DNA of 64,000 nucleotides from Anaeramoeba flamelloides (Eukaryota > Metamonada > Anaeramoebidae). Shown here piece after piece: positions 1 through 12,382 of this stretch; within the stretch, counting starts at the first letter, position 1; every line of letters starts with the position of its first letter. The stretch lies in NCBI GenBank assembly GCA_027625915.1, contig JANTQA010000070.1:4159001-4223000 (forward strand). Reading direction: 5' to 3'. A model generated the notes under the pieces. It was not told the DNA's origin, searched no databases, and worked only from the letters and a program-made list of their open reading frames with translations. The translations under genes were made by a program, and so were the position numbers.

Positions 1-287
1 TGAATTAGATATTATCATTGGAACAATAAGAAAAAAAGTACAGATTTTATTTTGAAATATGGATTATTGGTTTGGGCAAGGAATTTTTGATAGCTGTAAA
101 ACTCTGAAAAATTAAAAGATTTAGAATTCAAGAAAAAACGGCCAAACATAATTTAATTAGAAACATTACCTAAAAAGACCAATAAGATCAATTAGCATTC
201 AAAAAAATCAATAATTAAAATGAAAATGTAAAATATGTTTTTATACTACTTTTTTTTAAAAAAAAGTGGTTTTATCGTTCTTTTTTC

Positions 288-324
<37 letters not shown>

Positions 325-1732
325 CGTATATGCGAAGGAGAGGGGGTTGATTATGTTAGGTGATAAATTAACATATAAAATTTGAATCTCAGTAAAAGTT
401 TTTACAATATATTTATTTTTTCATATAATAAAGTTATTAAAAATGAAAATATAATCAATTTTTCTTTATAATAATTATTCAAGTTACCCAACACCAAAGA
501 AATAGAAAATTGGTAACTAATTAAAATCGGGGCTATTTGGAATCAAAGTATTTCATGGAATTCTAGATAAATACAAAAAAAAAAACAATAAAATAAAAGT
601 TTTCAGATTTTGAGTTTTTTTTTTCTTTTTTTCTATTTTTGAAATTGGACTTGAATAAAATTTTTTATTGGTTGATTGAAAAGAATTTTTTTCATAAAGT
701 CGATTTCAAAACAATTTTATCGGGGATTTATAAAAAAAAGATTTAACAAAAAAATTATTTCCTTTTATTTGAATTTAAGTGGTTATCATCTTCCCTGGGA
801 AAGTCAAAAATTATAATATACTTTTATTCTATGAAAATAATAATAGTGTTTTAAAGTTCTAATGCCCCGAAAAATTAAATACTAAAATATTAATAAAAGT
901 TGATCTAATGATTCAAAAATGATCTTTAAATTGGTAAAAAAAAACAACATTTTTAGTAAAAAGATTTATTTCTAACAAATATAAAAGATAAATAATCGAT
1001 CCGAATACTTTTAAGTTTGTAAATATCTTTTTTACAATTGAATCGAAAATTTTGATTCGTCACCAAAAAATTCAATTGTTATCCAAAATTAAATAATTAA
1101 CCATGAGATAATTTAAACAAATTATTTTTAAGTATTGGAAATAAATTGATAATCCAAAAAGCTCTATAAGAAGGAAGGTTTTTTATTGAAAATTCAATCA
1201 ATTAGAACTATTAGTAAAACCAATGATTGTTCTTCTAAAGATTTAACTCTTGAGAGAGATTGACAAGGCTATGGTTCTCCTTCAAATTGCTATAAAAATC
1301 AGGTATTAGCTCAAAGTAAAGTTTATCTTATAATTTCTAAACAAAAAAAGTGTCAAGAAATAGTGTTGATTAAATCAGGTAACCCTATTTACAATTTTAG
1401 TCTCAAAGAGAAATTAAAAAGTAAGTTAAATCTGAAAAATGTTCTTCCTAATTTGTTTTTGTAAAGATCTTTTGGTTCGAAAAATTAATAATCAGAACAA
1501 TAATTGCGAAAACAGAAATAATATATCTTCATTCATTAATTATAGAATAAGAGTATCTCTTACACACACGAAAAAATCACAGAACTTTTACACTCTAAAA
1601 CTGTTTAAAAGTCTAACAAATTCTTAAAAAGTCTTTAATGGTTACAAAAAATCCAAGATTTGAACAAAAAAAATAGAAGATTTTTCATTTTTTTTATTTT
1701 TTCTTTTTAATTAAATTTCTGTGTGGTGTAAA
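1..1732. other. Gene-free AT-rich stretch
   Basis: No open frame here has the codon texture of the real genes of this window, and no RNA gene was recognised. It holds A/T homopolymers and a TA dinucleotide run at 292-322. It ends at the ATG of the candidate exon at 1733. Confidence 0.6.
292..322. repeat. (TA)n microsatellite
   Basis: Uninterrupted alternating A and T for about 30 bases. Similar runs occur at 3930-3950, 4595-4617, 6634-6683, 39380-39404 and 56976-56996. Confidence 0.9.
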
Positions 1733-1856
1733 ATGGATTTTAATTCGAACATTTACAATATTGTGAAACAAAACACGCTTTATAACAATTCCCCAACAAT
1801 CAACGATGTGAAATCGCTTCAAATAATTTTTCGTAGTGAAAATGATCGTGACAATG
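1733..1856 (+). CDS. Candidate first coding exon (41 codons) of the solenoid gene
   Basis: An ATG at 1733 opens 41 codons (starting MDFNSNIYNIVKQN, ending FRSENDRDN) followed by a plausible donor, GTAAAT, at 1857, leaving phase 1. The stretch is visibly richer in G and C than its surroundings and reads like protein, although it is too short to stand out as an ORF. The large exon starting near 9555 lacks a start codon and accepts phase 1, and the junction would read ENDRDN-VYLSLISRILKN. Alternative: a short 53-bp intron to an acceptor at about 1909-1910 gives a peptide that stops almost at once. That it is an exon is fairly likely; its pairing with 9555 is inference and needs a 7.7-kb intron. 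Confidence 0.45.
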
Positions 1857-3810
1857 GTAAATAATTGTTTTTTTATTCTTTTTTCTTTTCTTTGTTTTCT
1901 TTTTCCAGAATCAAAAAAGAAAAATTTTATTTTCCAAATATTTTGAGTTCATAACCCAAATGATTTGTGATGTGGCAGATTTTTTCAAAATACGAAACAA
2001 AAGAAATTTATTATTTTTTCTTTTTTCCATAAATAATTTCTTTTATTTGGTTTAGTCGTTTTAAAAATGTGTGAAAAACAACAACTTTTATGATTTCAAT
2101 AAATTGGTTTAAAAGACAGCAACTTAACTTTCTTAATCATTTTCCAAACCCTTCTTCTTATTTTTTTGAACAAATTTATGTGGAATTTCAAATCTACTTT
2201 TTTTTAACCAAAAAAAATACTTGGATCTTTTGGTTTTACAAGAAACCACTTTCAGGTTCAAGACAACAACCATTTTCAAATTTCCAATCAAGAAAAAGTT
2301 GAAAAGAAAACCACATTATTCACATAAACAGAAACCCAACATCAAACAATATTTTGTTGAAATAAAATCCAATTTATTGATTTCTATTCCGAAAAAAAAT
2401 TGTTAAATTGGTTTTGATTGTCAATTTTTTTCCGGAATAATGATAAGAAATCCCATGCATAAAATGAGACAATATCAAATGTTTTAAAAATCTTCATTGT
2501 TCATTGTTTGTTAGTAATATTTCCCAATAAGATATTTCCAAAAAAGTGGATTCATTTTTTTTTACATTTCATTAAATCTCATTATTTTTTGAAGAAATTC
2601 GTAAATTGGTAATAATAAATGAAGTAAAATATTAAGTTTGATTGAAATAATAAACCAATTGGATATTTTTCAAAATTGGTTCTTCAAAATATTTGCGAAA
2701 AAATGAAAAAAAAATTTTTAAACTTTTTTTGAAAAAAAAATGTAAGAACAGATAAAATCAAAAATGGAAATATGAAAAGTACACAAACAATTTTTTAAGA
2801 AATAAAATACTGTTAAAAGATTTTTATTCATATTAGAATTTGTTTCAAGATTAACCCTCCTAGGAAAACAATTTATAAGATCAAGAAGAAAAAAATAAAC
2901 ACCAATTTTCACTAAAAAAATTTAGATAAAATTGAGATCAGTAATTTTCTAATCTTTTATACAAGTAATATCATACTAACAAACAAATTGAATTATTATT
3001 TTGATTCAATAAATGATAAATGACAATTTTGGATATTTGAATGTTTATTTTAGAATTGAATTTTAAGAAAAAAATACTTTAAAATAAATTTGTTTACCGC
3101 TTTTTTTGGAAATAGCTTAGAATAGTGTACATATTTGCTCGCTGTTAATTAAAAAAATAAAAATAACAAAATTTTCATTCAAATTTCTATAAAAATAAAT
3201 CAAAGAAGAAAAGACGAATTGCATTAAATCCCCGAACTCTAAAACCCAAATTCAAAATATAAACAACATTTAATATCATCAAGAGTTTAAATTTTGCTTA
3301 GGTCTTTTAAATATTTTTATTTCGAAAAGTTGAATGAAAATTTGATTGAATTTATTTTTCAATTAACAGTACTTTAATCTTCCAGTTGGTAACTTAAAGA
3401 GAGTATATTAAAATAATTAATAGTATTTGAATTTTAAATAGTAAAAAAATTACTTCATTTTCCTTGGAGGACTATTTTTTTGACAAAGAGAGGCAGTTTC
3501 AAAGAAATGAAATTGAAATTGATGATTTCTCTAAATTTTCTTTGTCCTTGTTTATTGTATATATTGTTATGTTTTGAGTGAACTAACAACCCTAAATAAA
3601 AGTAATAGTTAAGAATCGGAAAAAAAAAAAAGAAAATGAGATGAAAATTTCATCCCATTTAAATTTCAAATGCAATTAATTATTTAAATAGATTCTCTTT
3701 GGGTTGTTCATTTTTTTATTAAAATACTGGCATTTTCCAGTTAACAAATGAAAATTTTTCTTCCAATCCCAATTGTTTTTCCTTGCGATGTTCTAGTAGA
3801 AAAATTAAAA

Positions 3811-4736
3811 GTTTTTTTCCTATGAGCTATAATATTTCTTACGTTATAGCTAGGATTAAAAAAACTCTAAATAAATTTAGAGTTCCAGATAAACATGAGG
3901 TAATTTTGTTGAATCACCTTTACCCTCAATAATATATATATATATATATAAATATAAATAAAACAATGAATTTTTTATCTGAAAATTGTTTTTAGAGATT
4001 TAATTTGGCTTATTTTTATTGAATTCTGAGATTAATTTTAAATTTTTTTAATTTGAAAAAACGCATACTGTTAAATTGCTAAAAACAATTTGATTTTTTT
4101 ATAATTTTCCATTTTTTTTTCCCTATTAGGCTAAAGGCTTTGACTCTTGGAAATTATTTTTTTTTAAAATTCTTCATTAAATAAACCTTTTATTAATTGA
4201 AGTACTTTACAATTTTTTGAAAAGTGAAAAACAAAAATTATAAAATTTTCTCTTCGACAAAAATGGTCTAAAAAGATCACAAGTTCAATTTTTCAAAAAC
4301 AAAAAAGAGTGAACCTACAAACTTTGCTGGTATGAGGATAATAAAATAATAATAATTCGAAAAAAAGATTATTTAAATTCTTGTTCGGATAATATCTCAA
4401 CTTTAGACAGGCCTACTTTTGAAAATTTATTATTTTTGAGGTTTCAACAGTAACAATTTTTCTTTTATTCAAACTTTTATTTCACCAAAACAAAATTATA
4501 ATCAAACAATTATCTCAGAAGATAGCTAAAAAGGTGTAAATTCAAACAACCAAAAACAATTTTGAGATAAAAAATTTAAAAAAAATCAATGGTTTATATA
4601 TATATATATATATATATTATTGAGGGTAAAGGTGATTCAACAAAATCATTTCCCTGTTTATCTGGAACTCTAAATTAATTTAGAGTTTTTTATCCTAGCT
4701 ATAACGTAAGAAATATTATAGCTCATGGGAAAAAAG
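3811..4736. mobile_element. Non-autonomous element with ~140-bp terminal inverted repeats (IR-1)
   Basis: The segment 3811-3950 is repeated in inverse orientation at 4595-4736. Shared blocks in order from the ends are ATGAGCTATAATATTTCTTA, AACTCTAAAT, GATAAACA, TTTTGTTGAATCACCTTTAC and CCTCAATAATATATATA. The inner ends of both arms finish in a TA run. The ~640-bp centre has no recognisable transposase. No clear target-site duplication is visible, so the superfamily is unassigned. Related end fragments occur near 27760-27800, 34150-34175 and 58908-58945, so it is a family and not a local accident. Confidence 0.75.
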
Positions 4737-6626
4737 CCATTGGTTTTAATTGGATCAGAAATAAATTTTATATAGACTTAAATCTTTTTATTTTTAAAAT
4801 AAAAAAATATTATTATTATATACTTTATACAGAATGAAAATATTTCTCTAAAATAGGAAAAAAAGGAAAAAAAAATAAGCAATTTTTAGGATTAAATGAA
4901 AAAAAAAAAAAAACATTCAATAAAATCCTAAATTTTCAATATTTTATAAATATAATTGGATTTATATAATATAAATTAATAATTTAACTGAAATATCATC
5001 TTTTTTATTTTTTTTGATTATACTTGGAAATATTTGATTCTGAAAATTTTTTAAATAATTTCAAGTTGTTAAAATTAAGAGACTAAAATAAACAAAAGAA
5101 GCATGGAATTAAAATCTTTAATCGATAAAAATATCAACTATTTTAAGATTAATAAAGTTCTTTTAAAAAATTGCCAGAATCTAGTATTTAATAAAGTCCT
5201 GAAAATCGTTCTATTGAAGTTTGTTGGCTATTTTAGAGATCAAATTAAAAAGTTATTTGTTACAATTTTGTAAAACGACTCATCAAAATTTCAATATCAA
5301 AAAAAAAAAAAAATTCTTAATAATATTTATCTTTTTAAATCTTTAAATTCAATCAAAATTTATTAATTCTGAAAATTTAATTCCCAGTTTCGATAAATAT
5401 TTGTTTAAATTCTTAAAGATAATATTTTTTACCACTCTATTACATTTATAAGAATGAAATGGAATTTGATGAATAAATGAGTGTGAGAGTGAGGGGGGTT
5501 AATGTGTTTAAAGGGATTATCTTCAAACATGGAGAATTATAAAATTAAAGAATGTTGCTATTGGAGGTAAATTATATTAGTGCCGCAGGGTTCAAATGTT
5601 TCTAAAAAATCCGATTTGTAAAATCGTACAAAAAATTGATTTCTATAAATTCAAAAATGATCATCGTATTAGTAAAAAATCCAACAATTTTGGAAAAAAA
5701 TCTACATTTACTCAGCTCAAATTTAAGGTTGAATCTTCAATATGAAGACTCCAAAGTTAAAAAATATCTTTCTTAAATTTGTCTCTAAATATATATTAGT
5801 TGATAAAAGATTCAATTATTTAAAAAAAAAAATAATTAACTTTGAGATTATATTTTAAAATTTTATTTCCACATATTGGAAGTGTATTTATGTTACAATT
5901 AGCTTTAATAAAAAGGTAATAAATAAAAAAAAAAAAAAACATTCCTTGGGTTTTTATGTTAATGATTATTGAGTAAATTTTGAAATTAAAATATAGAAAA
6001 AAAAGTTACTTTTGTACGTTCTATATATTAATTTATAAATACTGGGTACTATTATTTTTACACAATATAACTTGGATTTTTTAAAAGGATTTGAAACAAA
6101 AGTTGGATTGGGTTTCAAAGAGTTCACAATTATCAACAAATAAAAAATAAAAAAAAATTAACGATGATCTGTGTAACATTTTGATAAAAGAAATATAATA
6201 ATCTAAACAATTTAAAAAGTTTTAATTAATCTAAAAGTTATTCAAACCCATGATGAGATAGTTTAAAAAAGTAAATGGATTTATTTCATATTTTTATAAT
6301 CTTTTTTATCTGTATAACATCTATTATGGAACTTTTAAGTGTTTAAATACATCTATGCTACCCCTGTATTTATAAATAAAACAAGATGATTTGTAAAATC
6401 TTTTTTTTTTTTTATTGAAATCGAAAAAAAAATAACTCGAGTATAAAATAATGAAAAAAAGGGTTTAAATTTTTATTTGAATTATTCAAAAATAAAATTG
6501 ATGATGTTTTCCTTTAAGATTTAAAATATTTTAAATTAATTCAAAATATACATATCTTTTATATAAACTTTATTTTAAAAGATTAATTTGCTCCAGCTTT
6601 AAGTAAAAATCCTCAATCTTTTGATT

Positions 6627-6633
<7 letters not shown>

Positions 6634-6683
<50 letters not shown>
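6634..6683. repeat. (AT)25 microsatellite
   Basis: A perfect AT dinucleotide run of about 50 bases. Confidence 0.95.
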
Positions 6684-6686
<3 letters not shown>

Positions 6687-8144
6687 GAAACTTGGAATAT
6701 TAAATGAAATTTACATATTGGTAATGTTAATTTAGTATCAATGGCTTAATTTGAAATCTAGATGTCAAAAATAATATTAATATGGATGTTTCATTATTAT
6801 TTTTTTCAAAATCTAAAATTAAAATTTGATATGTTTTATTTTTAAAAATTAAAATTAGATAATAAAATTATTGGGTTTAAATTTTCATTTGAGGATAAAT
6901 AGTTTTATATGTATAAAAATAAATAATAATATTATTATTAAAAAATACTCAATGTATATATAAACTTTTTTCAAAAAATTTTAAACCTTTTTTTTGTTGA
7001 ACGTTATCAATATATTTTTTTTCTTGTATTTAAAAAAAAAAAAAAACTAAAGCGTGTATAGATAAATAATTAATATATACTAGTTAATAAAAATCAAATT
7101 CCAAATTAATAATCAACAAAATAAAAATTGAAAAAAAATTAAAAAAAAATTAAAAAAAAAAAAATTGTTTTAAAATTTTTTCAAACGAACAAATATAACC
7201 TGTTTTTAATTTGGACTGACAAAAATTAGTTAAAAATATGCTTTTTTTCGAAAACTTTATTCGCACACCTTTTTACATAACTTGACTTATTTCCAATAAA
7301 AAAAAAAAAAAATCTTTTTTCAAGAAAGTTAATTCAAAAGGAAAATGAATAATTTAAAAAGATTAATTTATTGTTATTAAAGCAATTATATTGAATATTT
7401 TAAATAGCAAAATTAGTAACTAATTATTTTCTTTCTTCTCTTCAATAATATAAAATTATTGGGGAAAATAAACCCTTTAAATAACTTATATACCTTCTTT
7501 AAATAATTTTAAAAAATAATATTGATAATTTTATTTTCGGTATGTATTGAAAATTGTTATTTATTATTTTTTATTTTTTTTGTTTGGTAGGAGAAAATCC
7601 CCAATATGTGATCATCTGATTTTTAGGGATTTTTAATTTCTTCTTTTTTTTATTTTAATTGAGTTTTTCAAATTTATTTATTTGTTCTTTTTGCTGATTT
7701 TTTATTTATTTAAAAGTCAAAAAGGGGAACATTTATTTTTATATCTACTGCATCTTTTATTTTTTTATTATTATTTGAAATATTCCAGTTTTTATTTTTT
7801 CCTTATCTTCTGATTTATTGATTTTGCATTGTAGAAACAATGAAAGGATTTCCGTTTTATGTTCCTAATCTTTTTTTCCGTTTTTTCTTCTTTTTCATTT
7901 TTCGTTTTTTTTTGATTAATATAATTTCCAATTTCCATATTTACCTCATAAATATAATTTTTCTTTTTCTTTTCCGCCTTATTAAGTTTACCCTGGCCAT
8001 TTATTTTCAATGAATTTCCTCTTTCATTTCCTTGTTTTGTTATTTTTTACTTTATTATCCATTATTAAGAACATTGGAATGATTATTTATTTTTTTTCAC
8101 TTGCAAATAATGTTCGTTATAAATATTGAATATAAAAGTTATTT

Positions 8145-8196
8145 GTGTTTGTGTGAATTTGTGTGTGTGTGTGTATGTGTGTGTGTGTGTGTTGGT
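8145..8196. repeat. (GT)n-rich tract
   Basis: Imperfect GT dinucleotide repeat broken by a few substitutions (TTTGTG, GTATGT). Confidence 0.85.
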
Positions 8197-8221
8197 ATGT
8201 TTGTATTATGTCATAAACTAT

Positions 8222-8775
8222 TTTTCATCCATGTGAAACCAGTTTAATTGGAGAAATAAAATACATTCTATGAGGTTAATCCAAATTCTTATCCAAAAAT
8301 TTTCACTTTTTAGATCAGAATCTAAATTATCAATTTGTAGATCAGAATTATTTTTTCTATTTTTTTTTTTATTCTTTTTCTTTGCTTTTTCCGTTTTTTA
8401 TTTTTTTAAAATACATAATTCCAATTTGAAAAAAAAAAATCTTTCAAACAACAAACAAACATAAATATAATTGAGATAAAGTAATGTTGATGAAAATAAA
8501 AATATTTATTATTTAAAAATATTTTTGTCAACCATTTTATCTTTCCAAAAGAAATTCAGGAATTTTCCACCATCGTTTAATCATTGGTTCAAAAGCCGTT
8601 TTAAATTTTATTTTTTAGTTAATTTATAGGTTTGTTAAGGTATTTCTTTTATGAATATCAGCCCAAATTTGATGTTTATCATTTCTCTTATTTCTAAATT
8701 AATCTTATATTGTTTTCATCTTAAAAAAAAAAATGAATATTTCATTTTTGGTTAGGTAATTGTAATAAAATGCTA
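8222..8775 (+). repeat. Dispersed repeat family R3, copy 1 (~550 bp)
   Basis: Aligns by eye with 34200-34750 in the same orientation. Shared blocks include ATTCTATGAG, TTTTTAGATCAG, AAAGAAATT-AG, GGTTTGTT and TATTTCTTTT-TGAATATCA. The copies have diverged considerably. No coding potential, terminal repeats or flanking duplication was recognised, so the nature of the family is unknown. It lies just upstream of a palindrome array. Confidence 0.7.
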
Positions 8776-9243
8776 TAGAGTGAATCCAAGCTCCATAGGG
8801 TTCCTAGGTTTTCAAGAATTCAAAAGAATTGGATAAAATATTTGATTTTAATCAATTCTTTTATATTTTTGAAAGTCTAACAGAAAGTGTCTGCCAAATG
8901 CCGTAGAGTGCCTAAGTTTTCTTGAGGTTTTCTGTTTTATTTTTTAAATGTTCTAGGTTTTTTTTTTGTAACAGAAAACTCAAGAAAACCTAACGGCGAT
9001 TTTTCATAATTAAAAAGAATAGATTAAAATCTATGATTTTTCTCTATTCTTTTGAATCCTGGAAAATCTGACTGCTTTTTTTTTTATTTTTAGAAATAAA
9101 AAGTAAATTTATGAAATTTTCTTTTTATTTCAAAAATTAAAAAAAATCTATCGGCGTTTTTCTCTGCCCTTTCTGTTTTATTCTAAAACTTTATTGATTT
9201 TTCAAATAAAAAGAAAACTAGAGAAAACATAACTAGAACTTTT
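8770..9243. repeat. Nested palindrome array, locus 1
   Basis: A run of imperfect hairpins: one around 8808-8880 (arms AATTCAAAAGAATTG and CAATTCTTTT), one around 8918-8990 (arms TTCTTGAGGTTTTCTGTT and AACAGAAAACTCAAGAAAA), a second copy of the first type around 9006-9065, and one around 9085-9150 (arms TAGAAATAAAAAG and CTTTTTATTTC). Spacers read GCCGTAGAGTGCCTAAG on one side and CCTAACGGCG on the other. The same modules recur at six other loci in this window. Confidence 0.85.
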
Positions 9244-9554
9244 TTTAGTTTATTTTTTGGATTTAAAAATTATTAGATTTTAGATTCGATCAATAATTAA
9301 AAAAAGACTAATAGTTATAAGTGAAATGGGGTTTATGTATACCAAGGAAAAATCAAATGATTGTTTTATTTTCCAAAATTTCAAATTCACAAGATTAATA
9401 TTTTTGGAATTTCAAATTTTCTTTTCCTCATTTTGATCAAAAATAATTCAGTCGTACTTATTGATTATATTTATAAATATATATGTATGTGTGTATGTAT
9501 CTTTTTTTAAAAAAATAACAAAACCAATTCTTATCAAAATATTTTCATTAATAG

Positions 9555-12382
9555 TTTATTTATCATTAATTTCGCGTATACTCAAAAATTTGCCAAAAAA
9601 AGATGATAATAATGAAAAAAGAAAACGGAAAATTCATATTATTTTAAGGTCATTAAAAATCAACCAAAGTTATTACAACGAATACCCACCAACAATTAAA
9701 ATTATTCAAAAATTAAATGAAGTGTGTTTAATTTTAATTCAGATTGATAACTCTGCAATTAAAAAATCAACAGCAACTTTATCCAATTTATTGATTCGCA
9801 AAAGTCATGAAAAAATAAAACAGCAAGAAGAAGACAAACTACATTTCAAGATCAAATCACCAAAAAAAAAAATTGAACTCTCAGAGAAAATATTAACATT
9901 AAATAGGTATAATAAAAATGGTATTGAGTTTTATTACCCGGGGCTAGTTAGCGAAGCAAAGGTATTTCATTCAAAAAAATTGGAACGGAGTTTGATTCTA
10001 CAGCCATCATTTGGGGGTCAGTTCCGGGCAGTTTATAAGAATATAACTTATACTAGGAAGAAAAGGCATGGTAAGAACAAAACGGAAATTCAAACAAAGA
10101 AAATTATTAAAGATCTTAATGAAGAAAAAATTATCTGTGTGAATTTAAAAAAATTTCAAAACAAAATAAATGAAATTTATTTTGAAAAAAATAAGAAGAA
10201 AAAAAAGAAAAGAAAAAAATTATTAAGGAAAGATCGTCAGATATCTATTAAGAATATTAAGAATTATTTAGAATCAAAGTATGTTCTCCATGGTGGCGAT
10301 TTTGTTTTAAAATCGAATGAAATCAAGATAATTTTAAAAATTGTATCAAAACTAAAAAATATTGAAAACTATGAAGAAAAGTTGTTTTCTCAAATATGGA
10401 TCAAATTATTGATCAATAGTTACATCCAGAAAGAAGAAGAAAAATTTTACAAATATTTATCTGTTCTCAAAATAATGTGTAAATCAAGTGATCCCTTAGT
10501 ATGTAAATGTGCCCTTGATTTATGGTTCAATTTGCTAATTTATGGGAATTTAAAAGTTACAATCCAGCAGCACTCAACAAAGGATCAAAATTTCCAGAAG
10601 AAATTGAAACGGAATTATGATAAAGTATCAAATTTTGAAACAATCTTAATTAATTTTCTTCAAGATTTATTTAACGTTTTATTTTATTCAAAATCTAAAA
10701 AAATGGTATTAATTTCGAAACGGGTTCTTCAAATAGCTTCACGTATTTTCTTTTTCTGTATTACTAGGAATGGCAAAATTATTAAAAGGAAAATTCGGCA
10801 ATTTAAATTGCAAAATATAATACCATTGTTACAATCAATTGATTTTATCCCATTGCAGCACGGAATCACTTTAATAAATGTTTTGATGTATAAGACATAT
10901 ATGGAAGTTAAAAGGCCGATATTTGGTCACAGGCTCTTCCCCGCTGACATTTCAAATAACATTTATTTTATTTCCCAGGTTTATTCTAAATCTCCTTGCT
11001 TTTTAATCCGTGAAAATTTGTTTCTATTAATTTATGATTATTTTATTTCTCAAATCTATCTCAAACAGAAACAAAATCTATTAAATTTGCCGAGCAAACT
11101 TGATCAAATAAATAGCAATCAGAATGTCAAGCATCAATTGAAACACGTTGTAATCGATCAATCCATTTATATTTATAATTTATTAAAATTGATAGATTCG
11201 CCACATAAATTTAATCAATTATGGAAATATTCTAAAAATGATTTTTATTCTGAGATTTTTAATTTTATAAATGAGCAATATTTTTTAAATCCAAAAAATA
11301 ATAAAAAAATTTCTATTAATAATTTGCCAAAAAAGCTATTTCAATTAATTCTATTTGAATTTGATAAATTAATTAATTATCCTAAAAAAATGTTAAGGGG
11401 GAATGATAATGATGGATTTGAATTGCTTTTCCAAATAATCAATACAAATTCTATTGGGGGGGTCAATTTAGATAAAGTTACATCTCTTTTATATTCAAAT
11501 GATTTTATAAAAATGGAAAAAGTTATATATTGCATCTTTTTAATTTTAAGGAAAATTTATCTTAATAAGCCAAAAATAAATAATGATAATAATAATAATA
11601 ATAATAATACTCAATTTGGTAAAAATAAAATGGATTTTAACAAGAAAAGAAATAGTTTTAAAGGTAAAAGACAATTTCTTTTATATTTTTCTAGTTTAGC
11701 AAAAAATAAAAATCCCAAAATCAGATCCATTTATTTGCAAATCATTTCAAGAATGATCATTTATTTTAAATCAACTCTTTTGGTAGAACATGGCCTAACA
11801 TCCGAGATAGAATTTATAATCAACTACTTTAATGAAAAACTGATTATCTTTTGTGGAAACAAAAAAGTTCTATCACAAAACAATTTAAGGTTTATTTTAC
11901 AAATGATCATCGAAATATCGACAATTGACCAAAAAAATTCAAAAAGTATTTCCAAGTGCATTAGTTCTATCCATCAAATCATTGCAACAGAATTATTGAT
12001 TTCTAAAAATATTTTACAATTAATATCAATTACCATCCTGCAGTATTTATTTGTTAATTTGAAAAAAAAATCAAGCAATGAATATATTAGAATAGCAATG
12101 TTACATTTAATTATAGAAAAAACTCGAAAATCAAAGACTGACTTAAATTCAATCGGTGGCTTGTCCTTTTTTATTAATTTGATCGATGATGTGCACCCTA
12201 GAATCAGTTATTTGGCTTCAATTTTCTTATATCATTATTGGAAAAATAACAAACAAAAGGTTTATTTGGATTTGAATGCTCAAATAAAGTTGAAGTATAA
12301 AGAAAACCCGATATATTTATCAAATATGGTTTTTAAAATTAAAGAATTGTTGGAAATTGGTGAGCAGTACCTTATAGATTAA
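9555..12382 (+). CDS. Large helical-solenoid (ARM/HEAT-like) protein, main exon
   Basis: Open frame of more than 940 codons ending in TAA. I do not recognise the family. The protein is mostly Leu/Ile-rich helices in repeated short runs (for example IRSIYLQIISRMIIYF and YIRIAMLHLIIEKT), typical of an alpha-solenoid scaffold. It also has a lysine run near 10190-10225 and an Asn run near 11580-11610. It has no signal peptide or kinase motif. The frame is open from 9437, but its first ATG is at 10475, so the N-terminal kilobase needs an upstream start. A good acceptor, TTCATTAATAG, puts the exon start at 9555 in phase 1, which matches the candidate exon 1733-1856 and would give 983 residues. The coding call is firm; start and function are open. 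Nothing around it hints at a role. Confidence 0.85.

Larger units (their letters stand above)
1857..9554. other. Gene-free region, candidate 7.7-kb intron
   Basis: No convincing exon was found between 1857 and 9554. Short open frames at 2090-2400 and 8270-8464 are low-complexity T/A translations. The stretch holds a long inverted-repeat element (3811-4736), a 50-bp AT run, a GT run, a dispersed repeat shared with an intron of the AP-1 gene, and a palindrome array directly upstream of the large exon. It is an intron if the 1733 exon belongs to the downstream gene, otherwise intergenic. Confidence 0.4.
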
